Below are positions 1-5,398 of a stretch of 6,385 nucleotides of DNA, piece by piece; position 1 is the stretch's first letter; each line of letters opens with the position of its first letter. Source of the DNA: an uncultured Bacillota bacterium (lineage in GTDB: Bacteria; Bacillota_I; Bacilli_A; RF39; UBA660). Under the pieces are notes generated by a model. The model worked only from the letters and a program-made list of their open reading frames with translations, had not been told where the DNA came from and did not search any database. The stretch covers positions 1 to 6,385 of the forward strand of contig CAMENK010000040.1 of the NCBI GenBank assembly GCA_945928335.1. Direction: 5' to 3'. The position numbers were made by a program, and so were the translations under genes.

Positions 1-45
1 CCTTATATATGGTTTAAAATCAAATAATATGTTAAAATTATTTTG

Positions 46-51
46 GGTGAT
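46..51 (+). promoter_or_regulatory. Ribosome binding site of rarA (decides start)
   Basis: GGTGAT ends three bases before ATG 55. It pairs with the anti-Shine-Dalgarno segment that recognises the 3' half of AGGAGGTGAT, for which such short spacing is normal. The upstream alternative TTG at 43 would place this site inside the coding region. Confidence 0.7.
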
Positions 52-54
52 GTT

Positions 55-1248
55 ATGGAACCTTTAACTGAAAAATTAAGACCAAAGAAATTATATGAAG
101 TTGTAGGACAAAGTCATATAATTGGTGAAGGCAAATTACTTAGTAATTTAGTTAAGAATAAGAGATTATTTAATATGATTTTTTATGGTAATAGTGGTTG
201 TGGAAAAACAACTATTGCATTAGCTTTAATGAATGAATTAGATGTTCATTATAGAATGTTAAATGCGACTATTAATTCTAAGAAAGACTTTGAAATAGTT
301 TTTGAAGAAGCTAAGATGTATGATGATTTAGTTTTAATTGTAGATGAAATTCATAGGATGAATAAAGATAAACAAGATTTACTTTTATCTTATATTGAGA
401 GTGGTAAAATTATTTTAATAGGGCTTACTAATAGTAATCCATTTCATTCTATAAATCCTGCGATTAGAAGTAGATGTCAAATGGTGTTACTTAAAGAAAT
501 AACTGAGGATGATATATTTAATTCTTTAGATAGAGTTAAGGAAGTTTATAGAGATATAGAACTAAGTGATGATGTTAAAAGATATATTTCTAAGCAATCT
601 AATGGTGACTTGAGATACGCTTATAATTTAATGGAGTTTTGTTATAATGGATTTGGTAATAGTTTTACCATTGATGATATTAAGACTATAAATAATAATA
701 TAAATTTCTTTCATGATAAGAATGAAGATGGTTATTATGATGTAATTAGTGCTTTTCAAAAAAGTATAAGGGGTAGTGATGTAGATGCCTCAGTTCATTA
801 TTTAGTTAGGCTTATTGAAGCTGGAGACTTTGACATTTTATATAGAAGAATGTTAGTCATTGCCTATGAAGATATAGGCCTTGCTAATCCTACGATGCCT
901 ATTAAAGTTTTAACTGCTATTGAGTCTGCCGAAAGACTTGGTTTGCCCGAATTATATAAACCACTTACTTCAGTTGTTATTGATATGGCACTTAGTCCTA
1001 AAAGTAATACTGTAGAGAGGACTTATTTAGCTGCTATAAACGATTTAAAGAAGGGCAATGTTGGTAGAGTTCCTAAGCACATTAGAACTTATAATGAAAA
1101 TTTATATAAATATCCTCATGATTATAAGAATCATTGGGTAAAGCAACAATATCTTCCTGATAATATTAAATCAAGTGTTTATTATAAACCAGGTGATAAT
1201 AAGTATGAAATTTCAATGTACGATTTTAATCAAAAAATAAAGAGTTAA
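55..1248 (+). CDS. rarA: Replication-associated recombination protein A (RarA/MgsA), AAA+ ATPase
   Basis: RarA is a cytoplasmic AAA+ ATPase of the clamp-loader clade. It acts at stalled replication forks, works with SSB and is related to eukaryotic WRNIP1. Numbered from ATG 55 (397 aa), the sequence shows Walker A GNSGCGKT (45-52), Walker B LVLIVDEIH (92-100), a sensor-1 segment GLTNSNP (123-129, where many homologues have GATTENP), arginine-finger NPAIRSR (134-140) and sensor-2 NGDLRYAYN (183-191). The C-terminal MgsA part is very characteristic: FQKSIRGSDVDAS (234-246), YEDIGLANP (271-279), PKSNTVE (315-321) and VPKHIR (339-344). Length is slightly below the usual 420-450 aa, and the N-terminus begins almost directly at the conserved PLTEKLRP segment. 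An in-frame TTG at 43 gives four more residues, but it overlaps the ribosome binding site, so ATG 55 is preferred. Its stop codon lies inside the terminator hairpin shared with the convergent operon. The identification is secure. Confidence 0.96.
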   Translation: MEPLTEKLRPKKLYEVVGQSHIIGEGKLLSNLVKNKRLFNMIFYGNSGCGKTTIALALMNELDVHYRMLNATINSKKDFEIVFEEAKMYDDLVLIVDEIHRMNKDKQDLLLSYIESGKIILIGLTNSNPFHSINPAIRSRCQMVLLKEITEDDIFNSLDRVKEVYRDIELSDDVKRYISKQSNGDLRYAYNLMEFCYNGFGNSFTIDDIKTINNNINFFHDKNEDGYYDVISAFQKSIRGSDVDASVHYLVRLIEAGDFDILYRRMLVIAYEDIGLANPTMPIKVLTAIESAERLGLPELYKPLTSVVIDMALSPKSNTVERTYLAAINDLKKGNVGRVPKHIRTYNENLYKYPHDYKNHWVKQQYLPDNIKSSVYYKPGDNKYEISMYDFNQKIKS

Positions 1249-1270
1249 TTTTTTTTACAATTAACTCTTT
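1239..1270. terminator. Bidirectional rho-independent terminator between convergent genes
   Basis: A perfect 12-bp inverted repeat (AAAGAGTTAATT at 1239-1250, complement at 1259-1270) encloses an 8-base loop. On the - strand the stem is followed at once by ATTTTTTG. On the + strand it is followed by a weaker T-rich run (TATAATTATTTTTG). The hairpin lies between the ends of rarA and the 552-aa gene, and the rarA stop codon (1246-1248) is in its left arm. The stem has only two G-C pairs, as often seen in such AT-rich genomes. Confidence 0.8.
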
Positions 1271-1275
1271 TATAA

Positions 1276-2934
1276 TTATTTTTGTTTATTTGCACTAGAT
1301 TCTACAGTTACCATTCTAGTTTCACCAGTTCTAGTCCATCCTTCTAATGATTCTTCTGTAGACCACTTATAATTTGTATAAGTTTGTTTTTTTGTATTTA
1401 AAGTAGCTTTATAAGATTTAGAAAGCTTACTTACATAACATAATCCATCATCTTTTAAACTTCCTCCATCTGGACAAGTTTTAACACTTGTTCCATCTGA
1501 AACAGATGCTTTATAACTTGTTGTATCTGTTATAATACATTTTCCGTTAGATAGTGTTCCACCTTTTGAACAATATTGTTCACCATTTGATTTAGATGCA
1601 TCATAAACTGATGACTCTGTTACTATACAAGTTGAACCACTTAATGTTCCTCCACTTGTACAGCTAAATAAAGTTACAGGATCATAAACTTTATTTGTTG
1701 TATTAGTTATTATACATGTACTTCCACTTAGTGATCCGCCGCTTGGACAACTATAACTAGGTGTTGCAGAATAACTTTTTTCACTTGTACCACTTATTAC
1801 ACAGTTTGTTCCATTTAATGTTCCCCCATTTGGACAACTATAAGTTGTTTTAATGTAATAGTAAATTGTTACATAGCCAGGACAATTAGAACTTGATGTA
1901 CATATATATTGTGTATCAGAACCTGCACTAGTTAAGTCACTACCACTTAATGGAGTTCTACTTGATATTCTAGTTGTTGTTTTTGTTGCTGCATAGCTTG
2001 ACCCACTTGTTGCTTTTTGTGTTATACATTTTGAACCACTTAATGTTCCTCCATTTGGACAACTGTAGCTTACTTTTGCAGGATAATTTGAACTGCTTGT
2101 ACTAAATACTATACAACTATTTCCACTTAATGTACCTACTGTACAAGATAGTGTTTGTTTAGCTGGATAACTTGTACTATTGTTAATATAACATTTTGAA
2201 CCATTTAGTGTTCCTCCATTTGGACAATAATATTTTCCTTCACTTACAGAAGCATCATATGATTCTGTTTTAGTGTTATAGCAAAGTCCATCTTTAAGTT
2301 CTCCACCATCTGGACAATATTCTTTACCCTTAGTAGTTGTTATAGTAGCTTTATATGTATCAGTAGTATATATATTACATACACCATCAGTTAATGTACC
2401 ACCATCTGGACATGAGTAATAATTAACATTTTTAGTACCTACTTGTTTATATTGATACTCAATAACTTTTTTAGCCTCTGCCTCTGATTGTTCTTCTTCT
2501 TCTTTACAATCTTCACAATACTCATAGCATCCTAAGGTTTTTTCAACAAAGTTTTCTTCATTAGGACATACTAGATTAACTTTTAAAGTATAATCATTTT
2601 TATTTTTCTTAACTTCAACATATGATTTCTTAGTATCACAAGCATTACCGTCTTCATCAACGAAAGGTAATATTAAGTTTTTATCAATCATATCTTGTAA
2701 AGTCATTTCAGCTGTGTCACCTATATTTTTAGGTAACTTTTCAGTTGTATAATAACTTTCAGCTGCTTCTTGCATATATTTTATATTTTCTCTAAAAACG
2801 TTACTATAGAAAGGTTTCATATTTGGAACCTTTGGAAATAACCAAACAAGTAATAATATAAATAATACTAAGAATATAGCTTTAATTACTATATCTTTTA
2901 TGTTAAAACCTGGATTTTTTTCTGTATTATACAT
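1276..2934 (-). CDS. Signal-anchored cysteine-pair repeat surface protein with pilin-like N-terminal segment
   Basis: Predicted envelope protein of 552 aa with no assigned function. Residues 1-15 carry lysines, a hydrophobic segment spans 16-34, and the rest should be outside (inference from charge). Residues 44-140 (YMQEAAESYY, a short L..M/L segment, then G..CD...SYVEV) resemble the globular part of pilin-like proteins, but there is no prepilin peptidase G/xE site, so this is only a resemblance. An acidic linker follows (141-156). Residues 172-511 hold ten repeats of about 27-33 aa with the core CPxGGTLxGxxC. Nine have exactly ten residues between the cysteines; the fourth has nine. Repeats 5 and 6 are separated by an extra stretch (about 315-361). 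The C-terminal tail is rich in W, T and R. There is no LPXTG motif. ATG 2934 follows AAGGGGG by 7 bases. It is the second gene of an operon, 17 bases after the 490-aa gene. The repeat protein nature is certain; adhesin or wall-associated role is a guess. Confidence 0.85.
   Translation of the reverse strand: MYNTEKNPGFNIKDIVIKAIFLVLFILLLVWLFPKVPNMKPFYSNVFRENIKYMQEAAESYYTTEKLPKNIGDTAEMTLQDMIDKNLILPFVDEDGNACDTKKSYVEVKKNKNDYTLKVNLVCPNEENFVEKTLGCYEYCEDCKEEEEQSEAEAKKVIEYQYKQVGTKNVNYYSCPDGGTLTDGVCNIYTTDTYKATITTTKGKEYCPDGGELKDGLCYNTKTESYDASVSEGKYYCPNGGTLNGSKCYINNSTSYPAKQTLSCTVGTLSGNSCIVFSTSSSNYPAKVSYSCPNGGTLSGSKCITQKATSGSSYAATKTTTRISSRTPLSGSDLTSAGSDTQYICTSSSNCPGYVTIYYYIKTTYSCPNGGTLNGTNCVISGTSEKSYSATPSYSCPSGGSLSGSTCIITNTTNKVYDPVTLFSCTSGGTLSGSTCIVTESSVYDASKSNGEQYCSKGGTLSNGKCIITDTTSYKASVSDGTSVKTCPDGGSLKDDGLCYVSKLSKSYKATLNTKKQTYTNYKWSTEESLEGWTRTGETRMVTVESSANKQK
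1402..2421 (-). repeat. Ten tandem cysteine-pair repeats (protein level, partly DNA level)
   Basis: This covers residues 172-511 of the 552-aa protein. Cysteine pairs fall at 175/186, 207/218, 237/248, 264/274, 292/303, 367/378, 396/407, 425/436, 455/466 and 488/499. Each pair is followed by a variable Ser/Thr-rich strand ending in a Y-x-A-like position (YKA, YDA, YPA, YSA). The repeats have diverged at the DNA level, but some blocks stay almost identical, for example 2026-2062 and 2191-2227, which match at 35 of 37 bases. Confidence 0.9.
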
Positions 2935-2941
2935 ATTTATT

Positions 2942-2948
2942 CCCCCTT
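2942..2948 (-). promoter_or_regulatory. Ribosome binding site of the 552-aa repeat protein
   Basis: AAGGGGG read on the - strand lies 7 bases before ATG 2934. It sits between the TAG stop of the upstream gene (2952-2954) and this start, an arrangement that favours translational coupling. Confidence 0.8.
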
Positions 2949-2951
2949 AAA

Positions 2952-4424
2952 CTATTTATGTAATGTTAAAGCATTGCTGTTTTCTTTATTATAGTATGCT
3001 TCTTTTACCATACCTTCCATGTCGCTACTAAATTTGTTCATTAGTGTTTCAAATGTTTCACCATTATCAGCAGTTACCATTGTTGGACAATTTGGTTTAT
3101 TGATTTCATCTATTATTTCTGTTAATGTAATGTTTTCATCTACTATTCCCATGTTAACTGTTATTTCGTAGTTTTCATCTTGGTTAGCTTGTGCGATCAT
3201 AGCTGTATTTAAGAATAATTTATCAATTAGTGCAGCACTACCTGAAGTTTCAAGAGCATTTGCATTAATTTCTTCATTACCATTTAAATACCAAGAATTT
3301 AATAATAATTTAGTAAACTCAGTACTTTGTTTTTCTTTATTAGTTGGATTATCTAACATTTCTCCTCTTAAAGTTGTGATTTTACTTGCAAGTTGTTGAG
3401 ATAAAGATCCATCTATAAAGAACTTACTATAGTCAACTCTTAAATCTTGTTTTTCTCTTTCGCTAGAGCCTTTTAATGCCATATCTACTCCATAATTCAT
3501 TTCGTTGTTCATAAGAACTTCGATTTGACTTATTACATTTAAAGCAGCTTCACGACTAACTTCGTTAACAACTCCACCATTTATATATCTTAAGTAATCC
3601 ATTACATCTTCAACAGTAATTCCTTGTATTGGTGAAATTTTATCGAAAGATTGAACTATTTCATAAGCTCTTTCTTCTACTTGAGTTTCATCATTTATGT
3701 CAGTAAATTTTAAATTTTCTTCTTGTTCTTTTTCAAAAGTAATTCTATCAGCTATATCAGAATTTACAGAAGTATTAGTTTCATTAGTCTTTTCTTCTGG
3801 TTTATCTTCTTCTTTTTCATTTTCTCCAATTGTTCCTACCATTGATGTACTAATAGTATTTGAATTTGTTTTTCCTCTACCAATAGCATATCCAGCAGTA
3901 CCAACACCTAGTAATGCAACTAATGCTAATGCTGCAGCAGATTTATTGATTTTCTTTTTATTATTATCTTTCTTTTCTTTTTTCTCTAGTTTTTTCTCTT
4001 CTTTTTCTTTTGCTTTTCTTTCTCTTTCGGCTTCTTTAGCCTTTTTATCTTCATAATCTTTTACTATTAGACTATATTTTTCTACTAAACCTTCGCCAAA
4101 ACTTTCATACTCAGCTTCTAAATTTTCAATTTTTTCTCTAAATAATTGTTTATTGTCTTCATCAGTTTGGTTATCTAAACCTTTTTTAAAGTTTTTAATA
4201 CAATTTCTTAAATGATTATAATATTTTAAATCTTCTTCTAATTCAGTATTTAAACTATTTAGTCTAGATATTTCACTTCTGATTTCCTTTATTCTTTTAG
4301 CATCTTTTGATGTTAATTCATTGTTTAAATCAGTAAGAGTTTTATATTCTCCTTTTAATTTTTCTATTTCTGCTTTATTGCTTTTAGAAATTTCAACAAG
4401 TTTTTTTAAGAATTCACTATTCAT
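2952..4424 (-). CDS. Single-pass membrane protein with cytoplasmic coiled coil and unrecognised exterior domain
   Basis: I do not recognise a family for this 490-aa protein. Residues 1-125 are heptad-like and rich in L, E and K, so probably helical coiled coil. Residues 126-161 are almost entirely K, E, A and R. One hydrophobic segment spans about 162-182 (ALALVALLGVGTAGYAIG) with small-residue GxxxG spacing that could support helix packing. The dense positive charge just before it predicts N-in, C-out topology. Residues 183-240 form a low-complexity acidic N/T/E/K linker, and 241-490 a mostly helical-looking exterior domain with no motif I can name and one cysteine (446). ATG 4424 is chosen because AAAGGGGG lies 8 bases upstream; a longer reading from TTG 4469 would start upstream of the promoter -10 box. 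It is the first gene of an operon with the repeat protein. It could be a scaffold, a sensor or an anti-sigma-like protein; none is supported over the others. Confidence 0.82.
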   Translation of the reverse strand: MNSEFLKKLVEISKSNKAEIEKLKGEYKTLTDLNNELTSKDAKRIKEIRSEISRLNSLNTELEEDLKYYNHLRNCIKNFKKGLDNQTDEDNKQLFREKIENLEAEYESFGEGLVEKYSLIVKDYEDKKAKEAERERKAKEKEEKKLEKKEKKDNNKKKINKSAAALALVALLGVGTAGYAIGRGKTNSNTISTSMVGTIGENEKEEDKPEEKTNETNTSVNSDIADRITFEKEQEENLKFTDINDETQVEERAYEIVQSFDKISPIQGITVEDVMDYLRYINGGVVNEVSREAALNVISQIEVLMNNEMNYGVDMALKGSSEREKQDLRVDYSKFFIDGSLSQQLASKITTLRGEMLDNPTNKEKQSTEFTKLLLNSWYLNGNEEINANALETSGSAALIDKLFLNTAMIAQANQDENYEITVNMGIVDENITLTEIIDEINKPNCPTMVTADNGETFETLMNKFSSDMEGMVKEAYYNKENSNALTLHK

Positions 4425-4432
4425 AATAAATA

Positions 4433-4440
4433 CCCCCTTT
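4433..4440 (-). promoter_or_regulatory. Ribosome binding site of the 490-aa membrane protein (decides start)
   Basis: AAAGGGGG on the - strand with 8 bases to ATG 4424 is a strong Shine-Dalgarno match. It closely resembles the site of the next gene in the operon. It fixes the start at 4424 instead of the TTG 45 bases upstream. Confidence 0.85.
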
Positions 4441-4457
4441 GTGAATTTCATGAGTAG

Positions 4458-4486
4458 ATTATACAACAAAAAACAAAAATAGTCAA
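4458..4486 (-). promoter_or_regulatory. Sigma-A type promoter of the two-gene operon
   Basis: On the - strand, TTGACT (4486-4481) and TATAAT (4463-4458) are separated by exactly 17 bases. The -35 box matches 5 of 6 consensus bases and the -10 box 6 of 6. Transcription would begin near 4451, leaving a short leader of roughly 27 bases before ATG 4424. The spacer is T-rich. The -35 box lies inside an inverted repeat (4475-4504), so repression or overlap with a terminator is possible. Confidence 0.88.
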
Positions 4487-4504
4487 CATATTTTGACTAA
4501 TTTT
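4475..4504. promoter_or_regulatory. Inverted repeat covering the -35 box: possible operator and/or terminator
   Basis: A perfect 7-bp inverted repeat, TAGTCAA and TTGACTA, is separated by 6 bases (4480-4499). It extends to 12-base arms with a single mismatch. Read on the - strand, the second arm contains the TTGACT -35 box and is followed by TTTTTGTTTTTTG. The site could therefore end transcription from the gene at 4532-5356, bind a dimeric regulator of the operon, or both. Confidence 0.6.
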
Positions 4505-4531
4505 GTAATTTATTTTATACATTTTTATCTA

Positions 4532-5356
4532 TTAGTCTAATAATTCTGTTATATTTACTATATTTATATTCTTTCCCTTAATATAATTTATCAATGTATT
4601 TAGTTCTTTTAAAGTTAAGTTATTCTCTTTATATATATAAAAATTTCCTCTTTCAAAGTTAGTTTTTGTATTTAGTAATATATTTTTATCATAGTAATAA
4701 ATACTTTTAATTGTATTTATTTTTTCTTTTTTGCATATTTCAATATTATCTATTTCATTATAACTTATACAATATAACCTTTTATCAGATTTAAAACTCT
4801 TTATTGTTTTTATATACATTTTTAAATCTTCTTCTGCGCTACCACTATATAATATATCATAATTATCTAAATATAACTTTTCAAGATAAGTTTTGTTTTT
4901 TTCTAGTGTTTTTCCATCCATTATTAAATTAAGTTTTATATTTTGATTTTTACTAATATCTATAATTTTTTCTAACAAAGACATATCTTTAATTTCTATA
5001 AATAGACTCACACTATTTTTTACTTCATTTCCTTTAATTATATAATTTTCTAGAGTATTTTCTTTATTTACACTACAACTTACTTCTTCAAATACCATTA
5101 AAGATTCATCATATCCTTTGGAAGCCATGTTAGAATAGCTTTCTTCTATGTCAACTATTTTTCCATTAACACCTAATACTACTCCATCTGTTGTATAGTA
5201 TCCTTCTTTACATGTTTCTTTGGTTTTTTCTTTATATTCTTTAATGCTTACCATTACTGGATCTTTATTATTCATTATCTTAGTTACTTTTTCAGTGTAA
5301 TAGAAACTAAATAATGCAAAAGCTATTAGTCCTATATATTCAAAGTATTTTTTCAA
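4532..5356 (-). CDS. Membrane-anchored polysaccharide deacetylase-like (NodB-fold) protein, catalytic motifs apparently lost
   Basis: Predicted envelope protein of 274 aa. A hydrophobic segment at about 5-20 after two lysines suggests an N-terminal membrane anchor with the rest outside. Residues 57-110 (DGVVLGVNGKIVDIEESY, then SNM..KGYDESLMVF, then YIIKGN) resemble the region before the deacetylase domain in Firmicute polysaccharide deacetylases, from memory. The domain itself seems to run from 114 to 274: SVSLFIEI, a KLNLIMDG strand at 141-148, and the typical end with LNTLINYIKGKNINIVNITELLD-like spacing. The usual catalytic features are missing: no TFDDG at the first strand, no HxxxH metal pair near 165-180, no RxPY near 195-199. 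Indeed there is no histidine anywhere in the protein. The start is TTG 5356, preceded by AGGTGAT at 5-base spacing. It lies 42 bases after serS. The NodB assignment is moderate; the loss of metal-dependent activity is clear if the assignment is right. Confidence 0.65.
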   Translation of the reverse strand: MKKYFEYIGLIAFALFSFYYTEKVTKIMNNKDPVMVSIKEYKEKTKETCKEGYYTTDGVVLGVNGKIVDIEESYSNMASKGYDESLMVFEEVSCSVNKENTLENYIIKGNEVKNSVSLFIEIKDMSLLEKIIDISKNQNIKLNLIMDGKTLEKNKTYLEKLYLDNYDILYSGSAEEDLKMYIKTIKSFKSDKRLYCISYNEIDNIEICKKEKINTIKSIYYYDKNILLNTKTNFERGNFYIYKENNLTLKELNTLINYIKGKNINIVNITELLD

Positions 5357-5361
5357 AATAA

Positions 5362-5389
5362 ATCACCTACATAATTATATGAAGGTGAT
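5362..5389. promoter_or_regulatory. Intergenic hairpin: terminator/attenuator after serS that also covers the next RBS
   Basis: The arms ATCACCT (5362-5368) and AGGTGAT (5383-5389) pair perfectly. After one A-A mismatch, CATA and TATG (5370-5373, 5378-5381) pair again, leaving a 4-base loop. On the - strand an A-rich run precedes it and TTTATTTTG follows, as for a weak intrinsic terminator of serS. The 3' arm on that strand is the AGGTGAT ribosome binding site of the 274-aa gene (start 5356), so a folded transcript would hide it. On the + strand ATTTTTTTATT follows, but no + strand gene is seen upstream. Confidence 0.65.
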
Positions 5390-5398
5390 ATTTTTTTA

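Noticed and set aside
10..38. Promoter for rarA (TAAAAT at 33-38)
   Set aside because: No acceptable -35 box lies 16-18 bases upstream, and transcription starting near 45 would cut into the ribosome binding site.
43..54. Longer rarA start at TTG 43
   Set aside because: It overlaps the GGTGAT ribosome binding site that is well placed for ATG 55, and the four extra residues are not conserved family sequence.
1402..2421. CRISPR-like or noncoding tandem repeat array
   Set aside because: Spacing varies, repeats are diverged, and one uninterrupted reading frame with conserved cysteines explains the pattern.
3697..4056. 119-codon + strand open frame
   Set aside because: It is the antisense of the K/E-rich coding region, giving an artificial Ser/Phe/Leu-rich product, with no ribosome binding site and no family resemblance.
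4425..4469. Longer start (TTG 4469) for the 490-aa gene
   Set aside because: The extra 15 codons span the promoter -10 box and the Shine-Dalgarno site, so most of them would not be transcribed from this promoter.
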